Shown here one piece after another: positions 44,901-55,888 of a stretch of DNA of 64,000 nt. Below the pieces are notes generated by a model. It searched no databases, was not told where the DNA came from, and saw nothing but the letters and a program-made list of their open reading frames with translations. Each line of letters begins with the position of its first letter. Position 1 is the stretch's first letter. The position numbers were made by a program, and so were the translations under genes. Location: NCBI RefSeq assembly GCF_030272615.1, contig NC_081412.1, positions 478,055,657-478,119,656 on the forward strand. Direction: 5' to 3'. This stretch comes from Cryptomeria japonica (lineage: Eukaryota > Streptophyta > Pinopsida > Cupressales > Cupressaceae).

Positions 44901-46446
44901 GGGTGAAAACCTTTTTGAGGCACCTAAAGATGGGAGACTTGACACTCTTCCTGAACATTTTCATGAGAGATCGCCCATATTGATTGAGCCCACTCAATCG
45001 ATCAACATTGGTACTACAGAAGCAGCCAAAAATATACACCTTGCAGAATCTCTGACAGAAGCAGAAAGGTCAGAATTTATCAAATTTTTTAAAGAAAAGC
45101 AAATCGACTTTACTTGGGCATATGCAAATATGCCCAGGATTGATCCACAATTAATCATGCATCACTTGTCTATGACTCCAGGAGCTAAACCAGTTAAGCA
45201 AAAACTGTGAAAGATGAATCCACATGTGGCACTCATGGTCAAAGCTGAACTAAAGAAACTACTAGATGTTAGATTTATCTGACCCATCGACTATGCAGAA
45301 TGGATTTCCAACATTGTACCAGTTTCAAAACCAGATGATAGTATCAGAATATGCACAGATTTTAGAGACGTCAACAACGCCTGTCCAAAGGATGACTTTC
45401 CTTTGCCAAGTATTGATATCATTGTAGACCTCATAGCAGGCCATGCAATGTTATCACTCATGGATGGTTTTTCAAGATATAATCAAATCAAGATAGCCCC
45501 AAAGGATCAGGATAAAACAACATTCACCTGTCCTTGGGGAACATATTGTTGGAATGTCATGCCTTTTGGCTTAAAGAATGCAGGAGCAACTTATCAATGA
45601 GCAATGACAACAATCTTTCGTGATATGATGCATACCTTCATGGAAGACTATGTGGATGATTTACTAGCTAAATCCTTCACTAGAGCAGAACATCTAAGCA
45701 TCTTAGAAAAGATTTTTGAACGATTGGAAAAATTCCAAATCAGGCTCAACCCTAAGAAGTGTGTCTTCGGGGTTACACCAGGCAAATTGTTAGGCTACAT
45801 AGTCTCAGAAAAGGGAATTGAAGTGGATCCAGCAAAGGTACAAGCCATTATGGAGATGCCAGCACCAAAGAACATCAGCCAGCTCAGGTCGCTACAACGA
45901 AGACTCCAATCAATCAAGCGATTCATCGCTCAACTAGTAGATAAAAGTCTCCCATTTAATCATTTACTACATAAAAATGTATCGTTCAGATGGGAAGCCA
46001 AGTGTGTTGAATCCTTCTATCAAATCAAGCAATATCTGATGAATCCACCAGTTCTGGTACTGCCGATAGCAGGAAAGCCACTTATTCTCTGTATTTCGAC
46101 AACAGATAAATCTCTGGGGGCATTGTTAGCACAAGAAGATCAATAAGGCAAGGAACAAGCAATATACTACACCAGCAGGACATTGAATGGCTATGAGCTA
46201 AATTACACCTTTATTGAGAAAGCCTGTTTAGTTGTGGTCTTCACCTCTCAAAAATTCCGCCACTACATGCTAGCTCACACAATTAAGCTAGTTGCAAAAA
46301 TTGATCCTCTCAAATATTTACTCAACAAAGCAGCTCTTACAGGCCGATTGGCTAAATGGGTCATGATTCTCAGTGAATTTGATATCCGCTATACAAAGCG
46401 AAGAGCTATCAAGGGACAAGTAATAGCAGATCAACTAGCAGAAGCA
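44870..46446 (+). pseudogene. B reverse transcriptase and first RNase H
   Basis: All in one frame, with stops at 45208 (TGA), 45281 (TGA), 45598 (TGA) and 46144 (TAA). The RT motifs are ICTDFRDVNNACPKDDFPLP, CWNVMPFGLKNAGATYQ and YVDDLLAKS (near 45648). The first RNase H shows LILCISTTDKSLGALLAQE, ARRTLNGYELNYTFIE-like sequence near 46180, and KLVAKIDPLKYLLNKA. Compared with A most stops fall on arginine or glutamine codons. The enzyme is inactive. Confidence 0.8.
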
Positions 46447-46911
46447 CCACCACCAGGAAAACAAACTATGGAGATTGAATTTCCAGATAGAGACATTCTT
46501 GCTATCTCTACCAAACAATGGACCCTATACTTTGACGGATCATACACACAACATGGTTTAGGTGTTGGCATTCTATTCATCACTCCTAAAGGACACACTA
46601 TACCAAGATCATATAGGCTTATGTTCCCATGCACAAATAATGTGGTTGAATATGAGGCATTAGTTATAGGCATCGAAATGGTCGTAGAATGGAAAATCAT
46701 AGAGTTAAAAGTCTAGGGAGACTCACAATTAGTCATCAATCAAATCAACAACGACTATCAAACAAAGGATGACAAGTTGCTACCCTACAAGTGAATGATG
46801 GATGACTTCAAACAATATTTTGTACACATCACCTTCAAGCAAATACCAAGGTTGAATGACAAAGCAGCCAATGCAATGGCTACTATTGCTTCATTACTAC
46901 AAATTCCATAA
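46447..46911 (+). pseudogene. B second RNase H (Tat-type)
   Basis: LYFDGSYTQHGLGVGILFIT begins near 46528, then FPCTNNVVEYEALVIG; a TAG at 46714 replaces the Phe before GDSQLVINQ; a TGA lies near 46792; then NDKAANAMATIASLL, in which the D of A's AADAMA is Asn. Together with the first RNase H this again gives the Tat dual arrangement. The catalytic Asp change may itself disable it. Confidence 0.75.
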
Positions 46912-48267
46912 CAACAGAGTCGTTACAAGTTTCTGGTAGAGCAATTGTTCTCCCCAACCTATGACCACTCGGAATCCCATGTCATCTACGCCTTAACTGG
47001 TTTAGACTCCCCCTTATATGGAATGATATATGAGTATCTTAAGACCAATATCCTACCCATTGACTTGTCTCGAAACCAAAAACGTAACTTTATCCGACAA
47101 GCTGCCCGTTATACCCTTACTGCTGATACTTTGTACCGTCGAGGTCTAGATGGTACTCTTCTTCGTTGCCTTGATCGTAATGAATCTGACTCTGCTTTAC
47201 ACGAGCTTCACAAAGGTATCTGTGGCACACATTCCAATGGTACTACTCTTGCTAAAAAGCTTCTAAGAATGGGATACTACTGGCCTACAATGGAAAAAGA
47301 TTCTTATCACTTTGCAAAAAAGTGTCCTAAATGCCAGATCCATGGCAATCTTATACATGCACCAGCACAGGAATTGCAGCCATTCACAACATCCTGGCCT
47401 TTTGTCAGTGGGGACTAGACTTAGTCGGCAAAATTCATCCTTCATCTTCAAATGGACACAAGTTCATTATAACTGCAACAGAGTACTTTACCAAGTGGAT
47501 AGAAGCAGTCCCCATGACCACAATGACTGGGAAACAAATTGCCTCTTTTATCCTTAATTATCTAATCTGCAGATATGGTATTCCAAGTTCCATCATCACT
47601 GATAATGGACAACCTTTCAAAAACCAAGATGTCCGAGAACTATGTGAAAAATTCAAAATCCAACATCGTTTCTCTACACCATACTACCCACAGGGGAATG
47701 GTCAGGCAAAAGCATCCAACAAGACAATATTGAAAATCCTAAAGAAAACAATGAATGATGCAGGCAAAGATTGGCATGTGCAGCTTAATAGCACTTTGGA
47801 CATACAGAACTAGCATTCGTACACCTATAGGAGCTACACCATACTCATTGGTATATGGATCAGAAGCAATTTTACCCCTGGAGGTAGAAATTCCCTCTCT
47901 TAGAGTCTCTCTGAAAGGCTTAATCCCAGATGAAGAGTATTGAGTTAACCGACTGCAAGAACTTGAACTATTAGATGAAAGATGCCAGCGTGCTTACGCT
48001 CATCTCAAAGCATATCTACAACGTATGTGCAGAAGCTACAACCACAAAGTCATTCCCCGGATTTTTTAAGTTGGTGACCTAGTACTCAAGGAAAATCCTA
48101 GAAATCAACAAGATCGAGAAAAGAAAGGAAAATTTGAACCTAACTGGTTGGGTCCCTATGTCATCATATCAATCTATGGATCAGGCGCTTATCAGCTAAC
48201 AACTTCAGAAGGAGATGTGCTCGACAAACCAACTAACAACATCCATTTGAAGAAATACTACACTTGA
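46912..48267 (+). pseudogene. B integrase
   Basis: The HHCC region is intact (LHKGICGTHSNG through KCPKCQIHG) in 46945-47418. A one-base deletion near 47400 moves the frame to 47331-47813, with LDLVGKIHPSSSNGHKF and SIITDNGQPF. The DDE glutamate is lysine: PQGNGQAKASNKTIL, where A has PAEASNK. A further shift near 47790 leads to TYRTSIRTPIGATPY and, after a TGA at 47941, the C-terminal KFEPNWLGPYVI, ending HLKKYYT and stop at 48265-48267. It is inactive by several criteria. Confidence 0.85.
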
Positions 48268-49209
48268 GTAGTCTAATGCACGGAAAAAGTCAAAAATCAA
48301 AAAATCAAGAAAAAGCAAATAAAAAGGTACAATAAAAGCAACTGGTGAAAACCTGGTAACAGGCGCTATTGTGAAAGAACAACTCCTCTATCTATATCCA
48401 TATCCCTATCTCCGTAGTAAAGCACTATCGGCCATCACCCAACATTCTATCACAAATATCCATTCAGGACATACTTAGCATAGTCACTATCCTGATTTAT
48501 CCATCTAGCCTTTCACCACATCTCACCATGGCTTGGTAATCATTGTACATTCCTACATCAAGAGGTACCCTTAGCTAGGGGCAATAACCATCAAAAACTT
48601 GCAGCATGTTCAAACCGTCAAGACTATTTGCAAAACTCAAAACATCATATCCAACAACCAAAGGCTCACGCAAATCACAAAGCAAAACATTGATCGTTCA
48701 AACAAAGAATCACAAAAGAAATACGATGGATGATTTTCTGAAGTATCACATGTTGCATTTTGCATAAAATTTTGACTATTTTTGCATTTAAACTTTTTAA
48801 ATTATTGGATTCTCTAAATTTTCTCCACAATGCTTCAAAGCTAGAGAACATCAGGCAACTCCAATATTTTTCTTAGTCTTCTATCTGCGAGGCGATCATT
48901 TGTACTATGTATATACTTGTCTCGAGACGTGATTCAAAACACATCACTGAAGACATGATTCCACTTTACGCATACAAATGGTTTAATCTTGTTTGTTTAT
49001 ACACAATCCGTACTCTGGTCGTCCTGGTTTAATTATACCTTGACGCTTGTGCTATCTTGCAAAATCAAACATCATGTAAATTTTTCTCAAGTCATCATAG
49101 TTCAATTATACCATTATGCTTGTACAAATTTTCAACATATCCCAAGATCAATCAAGGCTCAATGACGATACATATATCGAAAGCAAATAACATGTGGCTA
49201 TATCGAATG
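48268..49209 (+). other. B post-pol spacer
   Basis: Near 48345-48385 it has ACTGGTGAAAACCTGGTAAC then AGGCGCTATTGTGA, the conserved block shared with A and C. No other feature was recognised. Confidence 0.55.
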
Positions 49210-49440
49210 ACAAATACAGAATAAGGATGCTCAAAAACAATTAGTTGCATATCATTTTACAATTAGTTGCATATCAAGATACATCTCATAGCATATCATA
49301 TCATACATCTCATTTTAAAGATACATCTCATAACATCATGCATTCACATCACATACATCTATCTAAGCATTGCATCATCATAGAATAAGCACAAGCATAT
49401 AAAAAGCATAAATTCATAACACATCACATGATCAAAGAAA
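49210..49440 (+). repeat. CAT-rich degenerate repeat of B
   Basis: Words such as CATATCAT, ACATCTCATA and CATTCACATCAC are repeated. It is in the same location and strand sense as A's 31956-32230. Confidence 0.5.
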
Positions 49441-49446
49441 GTGGTG

Positions 49447-49448
<2 letters not shown>

Positions 49449-49489
<41 letters not shown>
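49449..49489. repeat. (AT)20 microsatellite
   Basis: A perfect AT dinucleotide run of about 41 nt at the B PMD gene's downstream end. Confidence 0.95.
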
Positions 49490-49493
<4 letters not shown>

Positions 49494-49558
49494 ATCTATC
49501 ATGTCTATGCCCAGTACAACAAAAACAATGATAAAAAATACAATGGAGACAATGTCTC

Positions 49559-51540
49559 TCAAGTGTGACTATCTCCTGAAGGAGATGGTCTCGCCACAGA
49601 TGTCCCAGCCCCTGGATCACTAGGTGGATCTTGTCTATGAGGCCCTATCACGCCTCTGCTCTCTAACCGCAAACCAGTCTCTCGAGATCAACTCGATCTC
49701 GACTGCGTGAAACTCTGCACTCGGCGCTCCCTGGGCACCGCATCCTCGTAATGTCTCCTGCAGTACTCCACCTCCTTGGCTCTCAAATCCAGCTCTCTCA
49801 AGGTGTCTCTCATCGGACCACCTATTGCCGCTCTCTACAAACTTGCTGCGAGCTCCTCTACTCAACCTCATCGCTCTATCTCAGCATCATGCTCTGTGGT
49901 CAGCTGTGTAATCTGACGTTGTTGCGCCAGGATCTGTGCCTGCAATTGCTGCACTGACAATTGCAGCGATCTGATCTATGCGTCCTCCACATGTGTTGGA
50001 ATCTGCATCTGTAAGGGTACCTGTGAAGGGGTATCCCCTGTCCCTCTACTTGTCCTCGGTGTTGGCGGAGGTAATACATCTGATCTCCTCCTCTGAGTCG
50101 GTCTCCGCACATCCTCATATCCTCCCACTGCTGCTATCACCTCCTCCACCCGCTCCTCCTCTCCAGCTCTGATCGCCAAACCCCCTCTCCCTTTATCCAA
50201 GACCACCCACCGGATAGCTCCCTCTACTCGTATCCCCCTCCCACCTCCATCTCCACCCCTATCCCCTCTCCTCCGTAACTCCAATCTCCCTCTAAATGCA
50301 CACCGACCTCTCCCACCTCCTCTGTCATCTCCTCCATCTCCTCCTCCTCCATCACCACCTCCCTCATCTGCCTCCTCATCATCATTGTATGCTCGAATCA
50401 TCTCCGTTGGATCAAATATCCTAGCCATTGCCCGTGCTACGAAGAGTCCTGCAAACTCGTGAGTCATCCCTGCATCCACGATCTCAGGGGCATAATCCCA
50501 AATCTGGTTGGCTAACTGAAAGTACTCATCTACGACCGTCGTGCTATCAATCATAGGACCCCAATCTAGGATATCTTGTCTCCGTCGAGTATATAGACAT
50601 GCTCCCTGTGGAATGCCCTGCTGCTGCCCATATTGCCGCAGCGCTTGACTATGCAAAAATCTCTCTATAACAAAGGGCGTTTGCCCTATCAGATATCGGG
50701 ACATGAAGACATGTGGCATCTCCATCCCATCCTCTACCCAAACCTCACAACCTGTATATGGTCGCCAGACGACCGTATCAATATCATCTAACACTCTCCT
50801 CTAATGCTCTAGTTTTCCCAGCTTACGCTGGACAACTAAACCTCTGTACCCATATGCGTAAGCGCATCCAACAGGCCTATCTCTATCTACCAATGGCCTA
50901 GCCATGAGAATATGCTCCCATGTCCATACCTGGAGAAGTGTCACGCCAACTGATAGACTGACGTATCCAAGGTACACTACCTCATGAAGATCCCTATATA
51001 GATGGGCCAGCATAGCTGATCCCCATGCAAAACGATGACCCTGCATCACCATGTCCTCAACACTAACCCCCATCCAACGGAAAATCCCTTCGACCTACGG
51101 TCGGGACATAGAAAACCACCAATGAAACCTGCTAGAACTGATGGCAAGGGAGCGTAATCCAAATCCAAAAACTCCTACCATGGGATCTCATACCCGCAAA
51201 GGGTATCATCCTAAAAAAATTGACGCAATGCCTCGGTCCCACCCTCCTCTGTTTCCTCATACGGTAGTAGTGCACCTACTACAGGAATCCGCAGAATCCG
51301 ATAGCAATCCTCAGATGTCACTATCATCTCAGCTATAGCTAAATGAAAGGTGTTTATGTCGCTATGCCACCTCTCTGCCAACGCTGTCAACAAACCCCCG
51401 TTTACAATAAACTGAGGTATCTCTAGCAAAGAGGTCAAACCACACCTATCAATAATATCCCTGTCTGCCTGTGTCAATCGTGGTATCAATGACCATGGTC
51501 TCAGAAATCACTCATGCGATTGCACTACACCAAGACGCTC
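49559..51540 (-). pseudogene. Antisense plant mobile domain (PMD) gene of element B
   Basis: On the minus strand, from the splice-like AG at 51541: ERLGVVQSHE, a TGA, then the PMD core from 51489: GLTSLLEIPQF, GLLTALAERWHSDINTFHLA and MIVTSEDCYRILRIP. A frameshift near 51180-51210 leads to 50801-51073 (FAWGSAMLAHLYRDLHEVVY). A TAG (A has TGG) precedes MLDDIDTVVWRPYTGCEVW, open to 49976. It includes QGIPQGACLYTRRRQ, a Gly/Asp/Arg-rich tail (about 50360-50170), and, past the stop at 49976, a Glu/Arg-rich, coiled-coil-like stretch ending near 49559 (SPSGDSHT and stop). Opposite in strand to B. It is broken; the parent protein would be about 650 aa. Confidence 0.85.
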
Positions 51541-51556
51541 CTGTCAAACACAATGC
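51541..51556 (-). promoter_or_regulatory. Putative 3' splice site of B's PMD gene
   Basis: On the minus strand ATTGTGTTTGACAG precedes GAGCGTCTT at 51540. It aligns with the acceptor-like sites in A and C. Confidence 0.45.
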
Positions 51557-51589
51557 AAGTCCAAATATCAGTTCCCTCATCAACATATG

Positions 51590-51840
51590 GATATCAAAAT
51601 CAAAATCATCTCAAAAACTTAAAAACTTTGAACAAATATAAATCAAGTTTCACATCATATCACTCCATCAAATCATATCAACTTGTAACACAACTCAAGT
51701 TCCATATCAGCTTGTAACACAGCTCAAGTTCCATATCAACTTGTAACACAATTCAAGTTCCATATCAGCTTGTAACACAACTCAAGCTCCACAAATTCAT
51801 ATCAATCATATTCATATCCAAAACTTGAAAACTTTGAACA
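51590..51840 (-). repeat. Minisatellite upstream of B's PMD gene
   Basis: About five units of roughly 35-40 bp with core CTTGTAACACA(A/G)CTCAAGTTCCATATCA (plus strand). The position matches the arrays in A and C, but the unit is different. Confidence 0.75.
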
Positions 51841-52056
51841 CATTTAAATCAAGTTCCACAAAATATCCAAAATCATATAAAAATCACTATCAAATTACAA
51901 CATCGCAAAACAAATCAACTTGTATCAGAACTCATATTGGACATATCAAAGACAACAGACACAGAAACTGGCAAAAATTCACTTATCCCAGCAAACCTGA
52001 CATTACCTACAAAATTTTCTTACTCACAAAATTCCACTTTACCATCAAATTTTCTT

Positions 52057-52518
52057 GTATGTGCTAACCTATTCTATCCAAGCACTAAACTGCATCTCAT
52101 GTGCTACGTTGTTTTGTTTGCGCACTACCTGACCAACCCTATGCGCTAAACAAACTCTATACGTTATCCTTTTCTTCGCATGCGCCCTCTAAAACACCCT
52201 ATGCGCTAAAGACAGTCTATGCGCTAGCCTGTTTTGTAGACGTGTTGTGAATTTACCCCTATGTGCTAGGTTACACCTACGCGCTATCCTACCCTCCTCA
52301 TGCAACCTCCAACAAGCCCTATGCGCTAGGTTTTTCCTACGTGCTAAGCGACTTACCTTTTGCGCTATCCCATGCACCCGGTGCGCTATCCTAACTCGAC
52401 GCGCTACCCTAGCCTGTCTATGCACTAGCCTAAAACATTCAAATGCTACCCTATTAACTGGACCCTACGCGCTATGAAATTTTTCGTATGTGCTACCCTT
52501 TCAACGCGACGCGCTAAA
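52057..52518 (-). repeat. B word cluster upstream of antisense PMD gene
   Basis: About 20 copies of TATGCGCTA(A/T)CC or ACGCGCTATCC. On the minus strand they read TAGCGCATA or TAGCGCGT, the same word as in B's sense leader. Confidence 0.85.
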
Positions 52519-53102
52519 ACGTAAAATCCGAATAGAAAATTCAAAAAAAATACCAGAAACGACAAAATCAAAAATCCAAAAAGGGTCAAAAGGTTGACTT
52601 ACCGGTGGTCCATATGCGGCAGGCCTCCGACACCTCCGCACGCGCTCGAATCAATGAGTAGAATACGGAATCGGCATGTTGACTCTTCTCCAAAAATCAC
52701 TCTCTACAAAGTCAACAAAGCACAAATGAGACAAAACAATGCACGTTTCCCCTTTTATAGGGTGAATTGAAATTAGGGTTTGGAGATGGGGCACCTAACT
52801 TGCTCACGGTCTCCGTCTAACCCTAACAAACATCATTATTGGGAGATGAATCAAATAAACGCATTCAACACACACCAAAATTCAAAATGCTATTATCCAA
52901 AACAATCCAAGAAATTTTTCAAAATTTTGATTCATCTCCCGAGGGGGGCATTATCAACATCATTTTATCGAATTTAGGGCGTCGATTATCAAAACTGGGG
53001 CATGGCATATCTCAAAACGACATAAAAAAAATAAAATTGATTGATCATAAATCGCAACGACACATCATTTTCTTTGAATTAACATGTGCACACACGTCAC
53101 TT
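52519..53102. other. B region between word cluster and polypurine tract
   Basis: Non-coding. On the minus strand TATAAAAGGGG occurs at about 52750-52760, which could be a TATA box for the antisense PMD transcript (start expected near 52720). Nothing else was recognised. Confidence 0.45.
52750..52761 (-). promoter_or_regulatory. Candidate TATA box for B's antisense transcript
   Basis: The plus strand CCCCTTTTATAG reads CTATAAAAGGGG on the minus strand, about 230 bp upstream of the word cluster. It is in the right orientation and place to start a transcript across the word cluster and PMD gene. Confidence 0.5.
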
Positions 53103-53118
53103 CAAAGAGGGGCAAAAT
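53103..53118 (+). promoter_or_regulatory. Polypurine tract of element B
   Basis: TCAAAGAGGGGCAAAA abuts the 3' LTR; identical to A's tract. Confidence 0.85.
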
Positions 53119-54525
53119 GTAGACATATAAAAATGACCATATTCTTAAATGAATATCTTATGTTCATTCCTCTATTTAATTAAATCCAATTTAATTGAAT
53201 CACTCACATTCCTCTATTTAATTAAGTAAATTATTCAATTTATTTAAATTAAATTTACTAAGCCTCTTTTACCATTTAATGGGATAAATCATTTTATTCA
53301 ATTAAATCCCCTCTATCCACTTTTTGATTAAATTCAAATTTAATTAAATAGTTTACCCTAAATTGAATAAATCTAATTTATTTAATTTCCCAAATTGCAA
53401 CCAAATTGAATTAAATTAACTTTATTTCAATTAAATCCTATTACCTCTCCATCCACTTGCAAAATCCTACATCTCCCACTTGCCTCCTAAACCCTATTCC
53501 TAACCCCCTTCTAGACTCTAGCCTAACCCATTTCCTAAATATTGTCACATCCCTAAGCAAAGGGAAGTCACTTCTCAAACCCTCAAAGTCTTTGAAAACC
53601 ATTAAAGGCTTCAACAACTTAACTTTGAAAGTCTTACAAACCATTAATGGTTAACTCAACCCTCCAACATGATTAAAGACTTTCTCTAAACTCAACCTCC
53701 ATGTAACCCAAGGGTCTCATCAAGCATTTATTGCTTTGACCATGGTTATTCCTTAATCCCTTGCACAAGAGTTTATCCTTTGGGTAAAAGCTTTATCCAA
53801 TGGGTAATCCTAACCTAGCCTTAACCCTTACCCCCTAAGGTAACCATCAAGTCTTCTCAAGCATTTAATGCTTCTTACATCTCCTCTCAACCAACCCTAT
53901 GTTGCCAATTGTCACCATTTCATTGGTGAAAATTGTGAACATGGATTGAGCAACTTTCAAACTCAACCCTTGATTAACTCTTTCAATCTTGGCCATCCAT
54001 TGCCCTATTTTTTCTATAAATAGAGCTCTCATTCCTCCATTTTCATATATGCAAGCTCTTAGTATCATACTTATGCTCAATTTTATCACATTTAGTCTCT
54101 CTCTTTGCAAATAAGAATTAATCTAATAATCATTTTAGATTGCTTCTTTTATCAATAGCTTAAACTACATAACTAGTATATCATGTTAGGATAGCATCAT
54201 TACTAATCTCGTCATCTTATAATATAGTTCATTTCATTTGTAGGATCATGCATAGATAGGTTGCATTTTCATGTTAAAATCAATCAAAGCATTCCTCGTT
54301 CTTACATTTGTCATCCCTAAACCACTTTGCTCAGTGATCTGAGAGCAGAGGCATTGGTTTGAGGGACCTTGTGAGATAGAGAACCATGGAACCAACCTTG
54401 GAAAGCTGAGTCATCCTTCATGACTCCATAGCTTGCACCAAGAAGTCTTGTGGGTGTGTAGGCAAGCCTCTTGGAGCTTCATTTTTCACATTTTAAGTTC
54501 TATTGATCTGCTTTTCCCGCATACA
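53119..54525 (+). repeat. 3' LTR of element B
   Basis: 1407 nt from TGTAGACATAT to CCGCATACA. It aligns with 36269-37687 over its length with scattered substitutions and an 18-nt deletion. TATA box at 54015-54023. Confidence 0.9.
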
Positions 54526-54530
54526 GTTCT
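54526..54530. repeat. Right target-site duplication of element B (GTTCT)
   Basis: Matches 20110-20114. C's pol sequence resumes at 54531. Confidence 0.85.
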
Positions 54531-55096
54531 CTAAATTTTTCTTCCTCAGTGGGTTCACCAAGTTCTCTAAAAGTTTTTGCAAGCTCATAATCACCGAATG
54601 ATTTGTTCTAACCCCATTCCCATACATTTGAATCCGTTGAATAACATATTTCTTTGTGTTGATCATTAGTGGAAGTAGGATAAGTGATTTGCAATGTTGC
54701 TTGGGAATTAAGACCACGTAATCTCAATGATGCAAAACCAAGTCCTTTTATCCACTATTTCTTTAGTATTAGCTCAAGTTGTAATGGTTCCACAATACCT
54801 TTCTTTTGTAGGTCAAGAGGACCTTTTTCATTGTATTTCATCTTTTGTAAAAACTTGAAGCCTTTTCCATAGTTCTCCACTAGTTTTGTGATGTGGTCTT
54901 TTTTAGGTTTTTCTTCTAGTTCTTTGTAAATCATCTTGTAGATATCTTCTTATTCCATTTCACCCCATCTCTTGAAGGTGGTGGGATCCCATTTTATGAT
55001 AATTGTTGATATTTTCTTTGAAGGATGTGGTCTACCATAAATCTTGGGGGAGTCCATAAATTGCCTTAAATACATAGTTTGATTTGGGTTGTATTC
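54531..55096 (-). pseudogene. C protease-RT spacer, right part
   Basis: On the minus strand this encodes the part of the spacer upstream of the B insertion, including a G-patch-like YGKGFKFLQKM-type segment near 54870, ending in EEEKFRE at 54531. It continues at 20109 on the other side of B. It is fragmented by stops. Confidence 0.7.
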
Positions 55097-55860
55097 TCAC
55101 ATGCCTTTGTCTTTGAATTTCACTTTGAGTTCTACTTGCTTTGAAGTGGAAGCCTCTAAAGATGTTGGATCAATGTATGTTGAAGATGAAGTAACTTCTC
55201 GATTTATTGGGACTATTGTTTCAGGTCTTGGTCGAAGATTGTTGCAATACATGTATGGATTTGGATCACCTTTAACTGTTACTTTGATTCCATTGTGTGG
55301 TAACTTGATGCATTGATGGTAAGTTGAAGGCACTGCTCTCATTACATGCATCCATTGGTGTCCCAAAAGAATATTGTATGTGAGGTCAAGATCAAGCACT
55401 TGGTAAACCACATCCTTTGTTACTAGCCCAACTCTTAGAGGTAAAGTGATCGTTCTTTTTGAGGGGTGTTATTCATCATCATATACCTTTATAGTGATCC
55501 TTTTCCTAGAATCCATGACATTTTCAAAGAATCACAATTCTAAGATAGCTTTCAATGTACAAATATTGAGACCTACTCCTCCATCTATCAAGACTCATTT
55601 TATGTGGTATTTATGGAGAAAAGATTCAATGTGAAGTGGTGCATTGTGTGGTTGTTATGGAGATGAGTCATATGCTTTTGAGAATGTAAGGCAATGAGGG
55701 GTAGAAATATGTCCCACCATGGCATGAAACTGGTCCACATTTAGATCAGTAGGAATAAATGTCTCTCTCAAGGTTATAGCTTTGTGTGAGGGTGAAATGT
55801 GGAAAAGCTCAAGGATTGAAATAAGAATGGGTGCCATTCCCAATTGGTCTACAAGGTCAT
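55097..55860 (-). pseudogene. C protease
   Basis: On the minus strand: TLISILEL-like APILISILELFHISPSHKA (55655-55843), then a VLIDGGVGLNI-like region near 55585, and the open part 55097-55411 with VYQVLDLDLTYNILLGHQWM, matching A's QVLDLNLTYNIFLGCPWI. Two or more shifts disrupt it. This is a retroelement aspartic protease. Confidence 0.8.
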
Positions 55861-55888
55861 ATTGGTTGTTGGATGATGTAATGATTTT

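Larger units (their letters stand above)
20115..54525 (+). mobile_element. Element B: Tat-group Ty3/gypsy retrotransposon, interrupted by A
   Basis: B comprises a 5' LTR split by A (20115-20121, then 36269-37687), primer-binding site (37692-37710), leader (to 40789), gag (40790-42452), protease (42456-43439), spacer, reverse transcriptase, RNase H, second RNase H, integrase (to 48267), an antisense PMD gene (49559-51540, minus), polypurine tract (53103-53118) and 3' LTR (53119-54525). GTTCT flanks it. It sits within C's pol in the opposite orientation. Stops, two or more frameshifts and an altered integrase residue show it is inactive. Its LTRs differ by a few percent by eye, more than A's, as its outer position requires. 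Confidence 0.9.

Noticed and set aside
49449-49489. AT run as a regulatory element
   Set aside because: A plain dinucleotide microsatellite.
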